From Dictyobacter formicarum (GTDB taxonomy: Bacteria > Chloroflexota > Ktedonobacteria > Ktedonobacterales > Ktedonobacteraceae), in the NCBI RefSeq assembly GCF_016587435.1, contig NZ_BNJJ01000003.1, forward strand, positions 501,385-565,384: DNA of 64,000 nt, given 5' to 3'. Position numbers and translations under genes: made by a program. Each line of letters begins with the position of its first letter. Positions within the stretch are counted from its first letter, which is position 1. Under the pieces are notes generated by a model. It made no database searches. It was given only the letters and a program-made list of their open reading frames with translations, and was not told the DNA's origin. Positions 18,558-28,373 of this stretch are shown here, one piece after another.

Positions 18558-19592
18558 ATGGCCATTGTGAAGATGCGAGATGTAGCGGCTCATGCTGGCG
18601 TTAGTATCTCGACGGTCTCGAAGATTCTGAGTGGGAGTGCCGCGGCTCACCAGATTCCGGCACATACGATTGAGCGTGTGCGGCGTTCAGCTTCACAGCT
18701 TGGCTATATTCCAAACGCCGTTGCTCGTAATTTGCGTACTCAGCGTACTCGTGAGATTGGGATTGTGCTGGGTCAGGAGACGTATCCGGAGGCGGCGGCG
18801 CTGACTTTAGATGGGGCTTTCCTGATCGGGCTGATGGAGGCGGTAGCCACATGTCATCTGCCGGGAATGGTTGTCTATCCACGGGAGAGGAGCAGTTCGA
18901 TCGCGGATGTGGCTCGCTATCTGGATGGACGCATTGAGGGTCTGCTGGTGCGCTCATCTACGCCACACCATGAGGAGCTTTTGTTGAGTCTGTTTGCACG
19001 GTCTCCACTTCCGGTGGTGGCGGTGTGGACGCAGGAGGTTCCGGATACCGTTGGCTTTGTTGATGTGGATCATCGCGCGGGCGCTTATCAAGCAGTTCGG
19101 CATCTGTTGGATCTTGGTCATCGGCGTATCGCGTATGTGGAGTCATCACCGGTATTTGAGCATCCACATTTCCTGGCTCGTTACCAGGGCTATGAGCAGG
19201 CGTTGCGCGAGGCTCAGGTTACATTCCAACCTGAATGGCATGTGATTGGTGTCGAGCAGGAGAAGATTGAGAGGTTGTTGCAGCTACCAGATGCCGTTAC
19301 CGCGATTTTTACGCCGAATGATGTTACGGCTGGCGCGGTGGCGACTATCCTACATACGCTACACCGGCGTATTCCTGGTGACATCTCGCTGGTGGGATTC
19401 GATGATATCGCTAATGCAGATCTGATCGCAGGTGGCTTGACGACGGTTCATCAACCGATCCAGGAGATCAGCATGCAGGCAGTCCGTAATCTGATCGCTC
19501 TGATTGGTGGAACTCCGGTTGTTGAGTGCCGCGCGGTTCTATCGACGAGCCTGATCATCAGGAACTCGTCCGCACCACCAGCCACCCGGTAA
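18558..19592 (+). CDS. LacI-family transcriptional regulator
   Basis: A 344-residue repressor-type protein. The N-terminal helix-turn-helix with hinge reads MRDVAAHAGVSISTVSKILSG, followed by a periplasmic-binding-like sugar domain ending in VGFDDIANADLIAGGLTTV, which is the usual dimer-core signature. The start at 18558 has GAGGAG about 9 bases upstream; the earlier in-frame start at 18498 overlaps the -10 box and is rejected. It is followed by a secreted GH5 enzyme and, convergent, a GH78 enzyme, so plant polysaccharide breakdown products are the likely inducers (inference). No clear LacI-type operator was found near its own promoter. Confidence 0.9.
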   Translation: MAIVKMRDVAAHAGVSISTVSKILSGSAAAHQIPAHTIERVRRSASQLGYIPNAVARNLRTQRTREIGIVLGQETYPEAAALTLDGAFLIGLMEAVATCHLPGMVVYPRERSSSIADVARYLDGRIEGLLVRSSTPHHEELLLSLFARSPLPVVAVWTQEVPDTVGFVDVDHRAGAYQAVRHLLDLGHRRIAYVESSPVFEHPHFLARYQGYEQALREAQVTFQPEWHVIGVEQEKIERLLQLPDAVTAIFTPNDVTAGAVATILHTLHRRIPGDISLVGFDDIANADLIAGGLTTVHQPIQEISMQAVRNLIALIGGTPVVECRAVLSTSLIIRNSSAPPATR

Positions 19593-19715
19593 TCGTGTGG
19601 CGTGGATGGAACCGTATATTTAAAGGCAGGCGGCTACGCATACCACTATGCTCTGGTGTTTGTTTTGAAAGGAGGATGTTGATCGCCACAAGTATTTAGT
19701 TTTTTGCTGCATAGG

Positions 19716-19734
19716 CCTGCTTTTAGCAGGTTTT
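19716..19734 (+). terminator. weak hairpin terminator after the LacI-family gene
   Basis: CCTGC-TTTTA-GCAGG followed by TTTT. The rest of the 290-bp gap has no gene; a Shine-Dalgarno for the next gene is at 19869-19874. Confidence 0.5.
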
Positions 19735-19884
19735 CAGTACATAAAACTTCATTACTTTCCTAATCTATGCGCTCTACAATGAGCTGATAGATGGACTGAT
19801 TTCAAGGACGGAAGGAGATATTCGATATATCTTCAGTCTAAAGGACACATTGATGGTGTCTGATATACAAGGAGTATGAATATT

Positions 19885-20922
19885 ATGTTTCAGCAGCGTA
19901 AAATGCAGCTTGCGTGTGTGGTGGGGGCGGCCCTGATGATAGCTATGCTTTTAGTGACGCAGGTGGTCAACATACCAACCGCACATGCGTCTACAGGGAA
20001 TACAGTTACACCTGATCAGTTCAGAGGCGTGAACTGGGCTGACCCGCGAGATAACTTCGCCAATGATGCAGTGGTTCCTTCAGGCCTCTCGGCCTCGGAC
20101 AATTATGCGATGACTTATGCAAAATCGCGCGCGATCATCAAAGGATTCGCGACGAATCTAAGCTCGAACACCGTGAGACTGCCGATCAATCCATATACCG
20201 TGAACGGCCAATTCTGGAATGCGTATACTGGCGCGATCAAAGCCGCTACGGACCAGGGCTTCAAGGTGATCTTGAGCTACTGGGAGGGCACTGGCTCGTT
20301 CAAGGACGGCAAGATTGACGATCTGACAACCTTCTGGCAAATGTGGAAAACTGTCACTAACAAGTATCATAGCAACAAACTGGTCTACTTCGAGCCGATG
20401 AACGAGCCACACGGCTACAGCGATAGCGAATGGGCCAACATCGTCGCTCAGTGGATCAGCAATTACCCCTTAGTCTCCAGAAGCCAGATCTTTGTTAGCG
20501 GCGCTGGCTATAATGACCACGTTACCACTGTCTGCGCGGACAGCCGCTTAGACGGGACCTTCGTCTCACTCCACAACTATGGCTTCTGGAATCCCAATCA
20601 GACAAGCTACGACGCCTGGATCAATGATTTCAAGGCCCGTATCGGTTCCTGCGCCTCTCGTACCGTTGTTGATGAGTGGGGAGCCCCGATGACCAATGGC
20701 TGGAACTACAATGGTCCGATCAATAACGGCTATATCGCCTATGTACAGGCTGGCACAGACCTCATGAACTCCTGGCATCTGGGCTCGGTGTACTGGCCAG
20801 GACTACGCAATGGAGATGGCTATAGCATGGAGACGCTCAATGGTAGCGGGACCGCGCTCACGCTCACTAACAATAATGCTTCAGGAGTGAGCCGCCTCAA
20901 ACACTCTTACGGCCTCCAATAA
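19885..20922 (+). CDS. secreted glycoside hydrolase family 5-like endoglycanase
   Basis: A 345-residue exported glycosidase. A signal peptide is plain: basic start, a hydrophobic core about residues 9-28 and AHA-S cleavage near residue 36. The mature part is a single (beta/alpha)8 barrel. The acid/base is E174 in FEPMNEPHG (NEP motif) and the nucleophile E264 in VVDEWGAP, both as in GH5 of clan A. No carbohydrate-binding module is attached. I prefer the ATG at 19885, ten bases after AAGGAG, over that at 19876, which abuts it. Cellulose, mannan or related glucans are possible substrates. The LacI gene upstream may control it. Confidence 0.85.
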   Translation: MFQQRKMQLACVVGAALMIAMLLVTQVVNIPTAHASTGNTVTPDQFRGVNWADPRDNFANDAVVPSGLSASDNYAMTYAKSRAIIKGFATNLSSNTVRLPINPYTVNGQFWNAYTGAIKAATDQGFKVILSYWEGTGSFKDGKIDDLTTFWQMWKTVTNKYHSNKLVYFEPMNEPHGYSDSEWANIVAQWISNYPLVSRSQIFVSGAGYNDHVTTVCADSRLDGTFVSLHNYGFWNPNQTSYDAWINDFKARIGSCASRTVVDEWGAPMTNGWNYNGPINNGYIAYVQAGTDLMNSWHLGSVYWPGLRNGDGYSMETLNGSGTALTLTNNNASGVSRLKHSYGLQ

Positions 20923-20942
20923 TCTTACTTGTGAGCAATAAC

Positions 20943-20996
20943 AAGAAACACGGGCTGAACATCAAGAGGATGTTCAGCCCGTGTTTCTTATATTTA
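20943..20996. terminator. bidirectional terminator between convergent glycosidase genes
   Basis: A perfect 21-bp inverted repeat with a 5-nt AAGAG loop (arms 20943-20963 and 20969-20989), with T-rich sequence on the right side. It serves the GH5 gene and, read the other way, the GH78 gene. Confidence 0.85.
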
Positions 20997-23900
20997 TATT
21001 TTTTGAGGAAGGCTATATCGGCTCTGGCCGGGGGTGATAGGATAGCTGGCGTCGGGGAGGACGATTTCGCCGGTGGTGCCGGGAGGAAGGTGCACATCGA
21101 GGTCCAGGGTGGCGTTGTGGTGGGTCCAGCTGATGGAGATGTCGCCATGAGGGGTGGGAACGGTGCCACGGGCCCATTGAAGGCCGGAAGTCTGGGGGGC
21201 GATGCGCACCTGGCTGTAACCGGGGGCGGCGGGTTGGATGCCCAGGACCTGCGTGGAGAGGAAGTAAGCGGGGGCCGCGGACCAACCGTGACAGAGGCTG
21301 CGGCTCCAGTGTGGGCTGGTCAGGTTCGGGAAAGTTTCCCAGAAGGTGGTGGCGCCCTTTTCGAGCATGCGGCCCCATTGTTCGCGCATAAGGTCGATGA
21401 CAGCATCGAGCCTTTGCTGCGCGAAGAGCGTTTCGGCGGTGAAGAAGAGGAACCAGGGGCTGCCCACGGGTACGATCTGCTCGGCCGGGAATTTGCTGGC
21501 TTCGGCGGGTGAGCTGCCGATGAATTTGCCCTGCCGGGCGGCCTCGACCAACGGTAGGATGCGCTCGCGGCGATCGGCGGGCGCGCAGTGGCAGAGTAGT
21601 ATCAGAGTGTTGGTGTGCTCGCTGATGCGGGTGCGGGCCAGGAAGCGCTCACAGGTATCGAGGGCGGTTCCATACTCGGCGGCCAGCGCCTGATGATATG
21701 TATAGCCCTGTTCGTCGCGCACAGTGTCGACGTAGGCACCGCGCTCCTCGGACCAGCAGTAGGCGTTGATGGCCTGGTAAATGCGCTCGGCGGCGTTGCG
21801 ATAGCTGGTGGCGTCGCTGCGCAGTTCGGCCTCCTGCTCTGGCCGGGTGGCGGCGAGGACCTCGGCCAGCGCGGCGGCACGGCGCAGGCTCTCGACCAGC
21901 AGGGCATTGGAGGAGGTGACCTCGCCGTCGCGCGTCAGGTCCATGGCCGACCAGTCAACCAGGTTCCAGACATCTGGCAGGTTGAGCAGGCCTCGGGGCG
22001 AGAGGAATTCCAGGCTGCGCTGCAGGCATTCGCGCACTGCCGGATAGAGTTGGGCCAGCACGTCGTGGTCGCCGGTGATCTGATAGTGCTCCTGCACATT
22101 CCAGATCCACAGGAAGGTCCACATGGGGATCTCGCTAAACCAGCCGCTCGCCACATGATCGGTGGTCAGGTGGGCCCGCTTGCGCAGATGCTCCGGCTTG
22201 ATGCTGTCCAGGTTGCGCGAGAGCGATTGGGCGGTCAGCAGCAGGCAGCGCGTGGTCAGGTCATAGGCACCAAAGGCGACGGCATTGATCAGCGCTGAGT
22301 TGCGCGCGTCGCCAACCCAGAAGACCTGCTCATAGGCGGGACAATCCACATAGGTGTCCTCCATACAGAGCTGAACGGTATAGGCAGCGACGTCCCAGAT
22401 GTCGCTGAGCAAGGCGTCGCTGCAGGCGAAGCTGCCACGGCGCTCAACTGGATAGGTGTTGAGCAGGGTGCGCACATTATACAGCTTGAGTGGAGCGCTG
22501 GCCGAGGCGGGAAAGCGGAAGGTGAGAGAGGCATAGCGGTAGCCACGGCGCTGGTGCGACCTGAAGGTCTGGCGACCGAAACGGCAGGTGTAGCGGAACG
22601 TATTGCGCAGCATGTCGGTCCAGAAGATGCCGCTGGCGTCAATGCCCTCGAAGAAGTTGGCATCCACTATCGTTCCCTCGGGCGCATCCAGATCCAGGAC
22701 GGGGAAGCCCACCAGCTCACGACCAAAATCGACGATCAGATGGACATCGCCCTCTTGCTGCGGATAGAGCAGGGTATAGTCGGCGTTCTGGTGCAGCAGG
22801 GCAGAAGTATACTCAACCAGCGGCACGTCTCCTGAAGATGCTAGCTGCTGACGCGGCTGGGGTCCGGCGATGCTGGCGGCGCAGAAACCAGCTGGCGGCA
22901 GGGCAAAGTGCTGGCCACGCGTCAGCAGGGCAATATCCTCCATGCTCTCGCTGGCCGCGATCGCGGTCGCCTGAACCGCAGGCAACTGCTCAGGGCTGCT
23001 GGCGGCCAGTAACTGGGAGTAGGTGGCGTCGCGCTCATCGAAGGGTCCTAAATAAGCCCAGGGCGCCTCATGATCAGCGGGAAGGAGACGCGAGGCATCA
23101 AAGGTCAGCGCGGCATCGGTCTGGAAATAGAGAGCTGGCCATTCGGTACCGGCGACGACGAACAGGTTGCGTCCCGCGTGCAGCTCCAGCTCACCCGCCA
23201 GTAGCTGACCATTGCAGCTGCTGCCGCGTCCCTCATAATCGGCATTGCTCATCTGGACCAGCATCACCCGGCAATCCTGCTCGGCCACGATCTCGGTGAC
23301 GAAGGCGACGCCGCGCGTCCCCAGGTCCTCGCCGCGCAGTCCCAGCCCCAGATCGCGTACACGGTGGCGCAGATCAAAGCTCCAGCGATAGCCAGCTGGC
23401 GGCTGCGCCAGCTCGGCCGCCAGCACCTGCGTGGGCAGCACGACATCGCGCGTCAAAAACGGAATACCGCGCGGCACCAGCTCATGCCAGGGAGCCGTAC
23501 CCACCGGTCCAATGATGGTCGCAGGCCGCCAATCCTCGGCCTGATAGCCGGCGAGCTGCCAGCCATCCTCCTGCCGGGCATCATACTGCTCCTCAAAGGC
23601 CTGCTGCACCGCGATACGCGGCGTATGGCGATCAAATACCAGATCAGGCGCGACCAGCCAGCTGGCATCGCTGCTGATGCGCTCGCTGCGCCCGTCCGCG
23701 AACTCCAGCACCAGTTCACACAACAAACCACCGCGACCACGAATATATTGAAACGTATGATCACCCCAATGCACGACGCGGACCGCCAGCACGTTCTCCT
23801 CTCCGGCGCCCCGCAGCCAGGCCGTCACATCATACTCATCATAGCTATAAGCCCACGGAAACGAGCGCACCGGCCCATTACCGACATCTTCCCCATTCAC

Positions 23901-24053
23901 AAATAACTCATAGCGACTATCCGCCGTAATCAACAGCGTCGCCCGCCTCAGCGCGGACGCAACGCGGAACGACCGCCGCACACGCAACCAGAAATTGCGC
24001 GGCGACACCTCACCCTCATCCCAGATCCAACTCGCATCAGAAGAAAAAACCAT
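20994..24053 (-). CDS. GH78-type alpha-L-rhamnosidase
   Basis: A 1019-residue protein with N-terminal beta-sandwich domains (about residues 1-430), then an (alpha/alpha)6 barrel and a C-terminal beta-sandwich. The barrel begins with the region VDCPAYEQVFWVGDARNS, corresponding to the DCPxxEQ/xWxGDA catalytic segment of GH78, and continues with the W-rich helices that form the sugar site. There is no signal peptide, so it probably acts on imported rhamnosides. I chose the start at 24053 because AAGGAG lies directly before it; an earlier ATG at 24080 overlaps a second AAGGAG. It is convergent with the GH5 gene, and both may serve plant-wall sugars. Confidence 0.85.
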   Translation of the reverse strand: MVFSSDASWIWDEGEVSPRNFWLRVRRSFRVASALRRATLLITADSRYELFVNGEDVGNGPVRSFPWAYSYDEYDVTAWLRGAGEENVLAVRVVHWGDHTFQYIRGRGGLLCELVLEFADGRSERISSDASWLVAPDLVFDRHTPRIAVQQAFEEQYDARQEDGWQLAGYQAEDWRPATIIGPVGTAPWHELVPRGIPFLTRDVVLPTQVLAAELAQPPAGYRWSFDLRHRVRDLGLGLRGEDLGTRGVAFVTEIVAEQDCRVMLVQMSNADYEGRGSSCNGQLLAGELELHAGRNLFVVAGTEWPALYFQTDAALTFDASRLLPADHEAPWAYLGPFDERDATYSQLLAASSPEQLPAVQATAIAASESMEDIALLTRGQHFALPPAGFCAASIAGPQPRQQLASSGDVPLVEYTSALLHQNADYTLLYPQQEGDVHLIVDFGRELVGFPVLDLDAPEGTIVDANFFEGIDASGIFWTDMLRNTFRYTCRFGRQTFRSHQRRGYRYASLTFRFPASASAPLKLYNVRTLLNTYPVERRGSFACSDALLSDIWDVAAYTVQLCMEDTYVDCPAYEQVFWVGDARNSALINAVAFGAYDLTTRCLLLTAQSLSRNLDSIKPEHLRKRAHLTTDHVASGWFSEIPMWTFLWIWNVQEHYQITGDHDVLAQLYPAVRECLQRSLEFLSPRGLLNLPDVWNLVDWSAMDLTRDGEVTSSNALLVESLRRAAALAEVLAATRPEQEAELRSDATSYRNAAERIYQAINAYCWSEERGAYVDTVRDEQGYTYHQALAAEYGTALDTCERFLARTRISEHTNTLILLCHCAPADRRERILPLVEAARQGKFIGSSPAEASKFPAEQIVPVGSPWFLFFTAETLFAQQRLDAVIDLMREQWGRMLEKGATTFWETFPNLTSPHWSRSLCHGWSAAPAYFLSTQVLGIQPAAPGYSQVRIAPQTSGLQWARGTVPTPHGDISISWTHHNATLDLDVHLPPGTTGEIVLPDASYPITPGQSRYSLPQKI

Positions 24054-24176
24054 CAACTCCTTGCTCCTTCGCAAATACACACAAATATGTTATTTACCTC
24101 TAGTATAAAACCAAACAAAACAAAATGTAACCCACCGCAAGCCCCAAATCGGATTTGAACAATATACACGAAACCC

Positions 24177-24428
24177 ATAGGTTCGGACCTTGCGTCCGAT
24201 TTATACCTCCCCGCACGACAACGTTCGCAACACCATATTACGTGGCCGGAATCATCGGGGGCGATGCGGCCCCGGGCGGGGGCAAATCGGAGGCGAGGTC
24301 TGAACCTATGGGGGATGGGGATCGTGCGTGGAGAGGCAAATCGGACGCAAGGTCCGAACCTATTGCGTCGTGTGGGGGATGGGGATCGTGTGGGAAGGGG
24401 CAAATCGGACGCATGGTCCGAACCCATG
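24177..24428. repeat. cluster of four dispersed hairpin elements, no gene
   Basis: One copy in forward orientation (24177-24202, stem TCGGAC/GTCCGA) and three inverted (about 24294-24310, 24337-24363, 24401-24428), separated by G-rich spacers that share GGGGATGGGGATCGTG. The copy near 24294 has lost some pairing. Open frames that cross this stretch translate repeat sequence and are rejected. Confidence 0.75.
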
Positions 24429-24448
24429 GGGTTCGTATGGGTGGAATC

Positions 24449-24482
24449 AAAATGAGAGCTTACCAGGGGTGGTAAGCTCTCA
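24449..24482 (-). terminator. terminator of sufB
   Basis: Perfect 12-bp arms TGAGAGCTTACC / GGTAAGCTCTCA with a 6-nt loop; on the minus strand the hairpin is followed by TTTT. It lies 40 bp after the sufB stop. Confidence 0.8.
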
Positions 24483-24520
24483 CATGTGTTTGATGTTTTG
24501 ACGGTCTGACCGCTCACCGA

Positions 24521-25921
24521 TTAGCCTACGCTACCGGACATCTCCAACTGGATGAGGCGGTTGAGCTCGACCGCGTACTCCATGGGGAGCTCTTTGGTGA
24601 TTGGCTCGATGAAGCCGTTGACGATCAGTGAGTAGGCCTCTGACTCGTCGAGACCACGGCTCATCAGGTAGAAGAGCTGGTCCTCACCGACTTTAGAGAC
24701 GGTGGCTTCGTGACCAATCTCGGTCTGGTTCTCTTCGACACGAATGGTTGGATAGGTGTCGGTGCGGGCGTTCTCGTCGAGCAGGAGGGCGTCACAGCGT
24801 ACGCTGGACTTGGTGTGGTGCGCACCTGGATTGATGCGGACCAGCCCTCGATAGGAGGCGCGGCCGGTGCCCTTCGAGACGGACTTCGACAGGATCTGCG
24901 ATGTGGTGTGCGGTGCCAGATGGGTGATCTTGGCGCCAGCATCCTGGTGCATGCCATCGTTAGCGAAGGCGACCGATAAGACGTCGCCGCGAGCTCCTGG
25001 CTCCATCAATAAGACGGCCGGATACTTCATGGTGACCTTTGAGCCGAGGTTGCCGTCAACCCATTCCATGGTGGCGTCGCGATAGGCGGCGGCACGCTTG
25101 GTGACCAGGTTGTAAACGTTCTTCGACCAGTTCTGGATGGTGGTGTAACGGACACGAGCACCTTCCATGGCTTTGATCTCTACGACTGCGCTGTGCAGGC
25201 TGTCGCTGGTATAGCTGGGGGCGGTACATCCTTCAACGTAGTGGACGTAGGAGCCTGGCTCGGCGATAATCAGTGTGCGCTCGAACTGGCCCATGTTCTG
25301 GGCGTTGATGCGGAAGTAGGCCTGCAACGGGATCTCAACACGAACGTTGCGGGGCACGTAGACGAAGCTACCACCACTCCAGACGGCGCTGTTCAGCGAC
25401 GCGAACTTGTTGTCGGATGGCGGGATGATCGAGCCGAAGTGCTCCTTGACGATGTCTGGATATTCACGCAGAGCGGTATCCATATCGGTAAAGATGACAC
25501 CCAGCTTCTCAAGGTCTTCGCGCATCTTGTGGTAGACGGCCTCACTCTCGTATTGAGCGGTGACGCCGGCCAGATACTTCTGCTCAGCCTGTGGAATACC
25601 CAGGCGATCAAAAGTGTCTTTAATCTCTAAAGGAATATCGTCCCAGGTCTTACCCTGCTGGGCGACTGGCTTGATGTAGTAATAGATATCATCAAAGTCG
25701 ATGGCCGACAGATCAGCTCCCCAGGTAGGCATTGGGCGCTTCTCAAAGAGATCGAAGCTCTTGAGGCGGAAGTCGCGCATCCAACTGGGTTCGCCTTTCA
25801 TTTCAGAGATCTGCTCGACGACCTTGCGGGTCAGTCCTTTTTGGGACTTATATGTATAATTTTCTGCTACATGGAACCCAGCACTGTAGTTACCCTGTTC
25901 CAATTCAAATGCTTGACTCAT
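24521..25921 (-). CDS. sufB: Fe-S cluster assembly scaffold SufB
   Basis: The scaffold subunit of the SufBC(D) complex that builds iron-sulfur clusters. The 466-residue protein covers the full length of SufB, ending in [31 protein letters not shown] with the conserved parallel beta-helix core (for example [20 protein letters not shown]). It stands alone: SufC, SufD, SufS and SufU are not adjacent, so they must be coded elsewhere. A terminator follows it directly, so it is a single-gene unit, with a near-perfect consensus promoter upstream. A distant cysteine-desulfurase-like gene lies at 53.5 kb. Confidence 0.95.
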   Translation of the reverse strand: MSQAFELEQGNYSAGFHVAENYTYKSQKGLTRKVVEQISEMKGEPSWMRDFRLKSFDLFEKRPMPTWGADLSAIDFDDIYYYIKPVAQQGKTWDDIPLEIKDTFDRLGIPQAEQKYLAGVTAQYESEAVYHKMREDLEKLGVIFTDMDTALREYPDIVKEHFGSIIPPSDNKFASLNSAVWSGGSFVYVPRNVRVEIPLQAYFRINAQNMGQFERTLIIAEPGSYVHYVEGCTAPSYTSDSLHSAVVEIKAMEGARVRYTTIQNWSKNVYNLVTKRAAAYRDATMEWVDGNLGSKVTMKYPAVLLMEPGARGDVLSVAFANDGMHQDAGAKITHLAPHTTSQILSKSVSKGTGRASYRGLVRINPGAHHTKSSVRCDALLLDENARTDTYPTIRVEENQTEIGHEATVSKVGEDQLFYLMSRGLDESEAYSLIVNGFIEPITKELPMEYAVELNRLIQLEMSGSVG

Positions 25922-26021
25922 GACTCACTCCACTTGCTGGCTGATTCTATCAGTGTTCAAAGAAAGCCGATCGCTTTCTTCGAAAGTTTTAATCCTTACT
26001 TGTGTACTCGGATTTAATTGT

Positions 26022-26050
26022 ATTATATGTGGTTTCACAACCGATGTCAA
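26022..26050 (-). promoter_or_regulatory. consensus promoter of sufB
   Basis: On the minus strand TTGACA (26045-26050) and TATAAT (26022-26027) with exactly 17 bp spacing. Transcription would begin near 26015, giving a leader of about 95 nt. That leader has a loose inverted repeat (AATCC...GGATT, 14-bp gap), which could be an operator, but no known SufR or IscR site is clear. Confidence 0.8.
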
Positions 26051-26269
26051 GGCTCACCAGGCTCAAACGGGATCAGCAGGCTCCCGTTAAGCTGTGATCG
26101 GCCCGCCTGCGGTGCGGCAGATATGCGCGATTGCCGCCTCTGGTGGTTGCTACCCTTTGCAACTCTCTGAGGGTATGTCAAAATAGAATGAAAGAGGGTG
26201 CAATTGGTGGTAATGTTCATCAGTATAGCATAAAGTGGTTGCGCCCAAAATAGAATGGCTGGAGATACT

Positions 26270-26752
26270 ATGATAAATCAGCTGCTGTTAAGGCTGTGGA
26301 AACTGCTGCGGGGCCGACCGCAGTGGTATTTTCTCTGGTTTGTGCATTCCAAATTTATTGTCGGGGTGTCGGGCGTGATCTTCGATGAGCAGGGACGCAT
26401 CCTGCTGCTGCGCCACCGCTTCTGGATGCAGGCGGCCTGGGGATTGCCCGGCGGCTACGCCAACAGAAATGAACGCCTGGAGGATACGCTGCGCCGCGAG
26501 GTGCTCGAGGAGACCGGCTACAGCATCCAGGTGACCTCCCTGATTCGCGTGGTGAGCGGCTACCGCCTGCGCCTCGAGGCCAGCTATCGCGGCACCTTCC
26601 TCGGGGGCCGGGAGCAGCTCGATAACCGCGAGGTGCTTGAGGCCCGTTTCTTCAAGCCAGATGAGCTCCCGGCAGGCCTGCTCCCCTCACAGCGCGAAAT
26701 TATCAAGCTCTCACTCAGCTCTCCTCCAGGACCACCAGCGACAACAACATAA
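26270..26752 (+). CDS. NUDIX hydrolase
   Basis: Hydrolyses a nucleoside diphosphate linked to another group. The 160-residue protein has a complete Nudix box: G-x5-E-x7-R-E-x2-E-E-x-G, in GGYANRNERLEDTLRREVLEE followed by TGY. The start at 26270 has GGAG 5 bases upstream; an ATG at 26255 has none. An N-terminal hydrophobic stretch (WYFLWFVHSKFIVGVSGVIF) is unusual but short. The substrate is not readable. Confidence 0.88.
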   Translation: MINQLLLRLWKLLRGRPQWYFLWFVHSKFIVGVSGVIFDEQGRILLLRHRFWMQAAWGLPGGYANRNERLEDTLRREVLEETGYSIQVTSLIRVVSGYRLRLEASYRGTFLGGREQLDNREVLEARFFKPDELPAGLLPSQREIIKLSLSSPPGPPATTT

Positions 26753-26808
26753 TACGCAACCAGTCGCAGCAAAGCGGAAAGAGGCGATAAAAGTGGTGCC
26801 AAAGGTAC

Positions 26809-26838
26809 TTGACAAGCCGCAAGCATCCTTGCTATCAT
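26809..26838 (+). promoter_or_regulatory. promoter of the tRNA gene
   Basis: TTGACA at 26809-26814 and TATCAT at 26833-26838 with an 18-bp spacer, 40 bp upstream of the tRNA. Confidence 0.6.
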
Positions 26839-26877
26839 GGAGTCTCAGAGAATGTATTTGTATCCTCTTTCTTACAC

Positions 26878-26950
26878 GCGCCCATAGCTCAGTGGATAGA
26901 GCAACCGCCTTCTAAGCGGTTGGCCGCAGGTTCGAATCCTGCTGGGCGCG
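26878..26950 (+). tRNA. tRNA-Arg (anticodon TCT)
   Basis: A 73-nt cloverleaf: acceptor GCGCCCA pairs with TGGGCGC, D-arm AGCTCAGTGGATAGAGC, anticodon arm with CCGCC / GGCGG-type stem and loop CTTCTAA (anticodon TCT), T-arm with GGTTCGAATCC. The CCA tail is not encoded. A decayed integrase follows at once, as expected of a tRNA used as an attachment site. Confidence 0.95.
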
Positions 26951-26976
26951 CCCCTTGCTCTGGAAGCCAATTCTCA

Positions 26977-27300
26977 AGCACATTGACACGAAGCGATCTG
27001 CCGCATGATAAACGAATTAGCCCGCACATCTTCCGTCATACATTCGCGGTGCGCTTTCTTCTGATGCTCGGCGGCGACATTTTCACCTTGCAAGAACTGC
27101 TGGAGCATGAGGATATGGCCACCATCAGACAGTACATGCATCTCAACGACACCTTGATCCAGGAGCAAAAACGCAAGTTCTCGCCTGGCGACAACGTCCC
27201 TTTTAATGGTATGGCTGCGGGAAAAGCACCACATACAGATTTCCGTGATCCTATCAAGCGTAAACCTGGTACTGGAAGAGGAATAAAACCGACAAGATAA
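26977..27300 (+). pseudogene. tyrosine recombinase, C-terminal remnant
   Basis: An open stretch beginning just after the tRNA. It carries the late catalytic part of phage-type integrases: HIFRHTFA (box II, His-x2-Arg-His, from about 27025) and the nucleophile tyrosine in IRQYMHL (codon 27133-27135), with LLEHEDMATI between. The N-terminal SAM-like domain and the first arginine are missing, so it cannot work. It points to an element once integrated beside or in tRNA-Arg. The final 16 residues recur, slightly changed, at 30446-30496. Confidence 0.8.
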
Positions 27301-27413
27301 ATTCACGAGACTAGTAGTAAGTGCAAATTTGAGACGCGAAATTGTGTGGGCACTTATTCCCCCTAATAAAAGAGAGCTTCACCCACACATGCCGCTTCGC
27401 CTAGATTGCCTGC

Positions 27414-27569
27414 TTACCCGAAGAATGGTACAGATTTCACACTGAGAGTTTTAGCTTTTACACGTTGCGTATCCTGTGGGGTCCAGTCTTCCTTCCCTGT
27501 TACAAGAGGTAGCCCTCCTCCTGCCTCTTGTGAGTAGTGGGGAAGGCTTCCTCGTGAACTGAGAGGCTG
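27414..27569 (-). other. open stretch after the stop of the small membrane protein, unrecognised
   Basis: In frame with the small membrane gene but after its TAA stop, 51 further codons are open before the next stop. The sequence (with AGGGLPLVTGKED and WTPQDTQRVKAK) looks more protein-like than random, but it has no start and no family I can name. It may be the tail of a lost transposase or a read-through product. The remaining DNA to 27300 has no gene. Confidence 0.25.
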
Positions 27570-27746
27570 TTAGGACCCCTGAGCCTTGGGCTTGAGAACA
27601 AAAGCGCCAACCAGGCCAAGGATCAACAGCACAGCGCCGACTCCCAGGATTGTGAGACCATGCGCCTGGCCAGTCACTTTCAGAACAATGCCAACGATGA
27701 TGGCAAGAATTCCAACCGCTGCAACGACAAAGGAACCAACTTTCAT
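27570..27746 (-). CDS. small two-helix membrane protein, unknown function
   Basis: A 58-residue protein with two hydrophobic helices (about residues 4-22 and 30-50) joined by a short polar loop KVTGQAHG and a K-P-K tail, so both ends face the cytoplasm side or the reverse. The start at 27746 has GAGGAG 9 bases upstream. The fold is like small DUF-type stress membrane proteins, but no family is certain. It is one of the few intact genes in the decayed island. Confidence 0.6.
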   Translation of the reverse strand: MKVGSFVVAAVGILAIIVGIVLKVTGQAHGLTILGVGAVLLILGLVGAFVLKPKAQGS

Positions 27747-27803
27747 GAGAATTCTCCTCTCATTCTTCGAATATGAAACATGCATGTATTGAAGATAATG
27801 CAT

Positions 27804-28373
27804 ACATGTTTAGAAAACGTCTCCTTCATCAAGAAGTAACTGGTAAACGATTTACCGACAGCGGCATCAATCTGGTGGAATGTCCTCGACTTCAGGAAGA
27901 ATGCGTTCGCTCTCCCCAAGCAAGGGCGTCCTCCGGTTCAAAGCACACACCCGAGCGCCGTGCAGTAGACGCCTCTGACAGAGAAACGTTGGTCGGCCAC
28001 AGGAAAAATAGACTGGAACGTGGTTGGCGGGTAACGAACGAGAAAGGGAATGAACGATGTGCACAGACATTCCACCATCTTTGAGGGACGGAGCATTAAT
28101 CTGCGTAGTTCTTGAAGCAGAAGGTCCTGTTAGTCCCTATTCGCACTATTGTGAAAGAGTGAAGTATTCATCCCGTTCTTCTTTGTTTTTCTTGTTCTCA
28201 TCTAGCAAGTAGAGAATTGCTCTCGCTAAGGTCACCATCGTCCCACCTGGACCCAGACCGATCCTCATTAATTCTTTTTTGAATATCAGTGTTTCTTTTT
28301 AGTTGCATTTCAAAAACGGCTCATCCGAGCGCGCCTCTTTGCCAGGCTGGACTCCCCACAGGCGTAAAGCATG
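27804..28373. other. stretch without a supportable gene
   Basis: Open frames of 67-103 codons occur on both strands but none has a clear Shine-Dalgarno or recognisable content. Probably decayed DNA of the island. Confidence 0.5.

Noticed and set aside
20994..24053. Several open frames of 100-230 codons on the plus strand within the GH78 gene
   Set aside because: They are shadows of the GC-rich coding sequence; the minus-strand frame has the family motifs.
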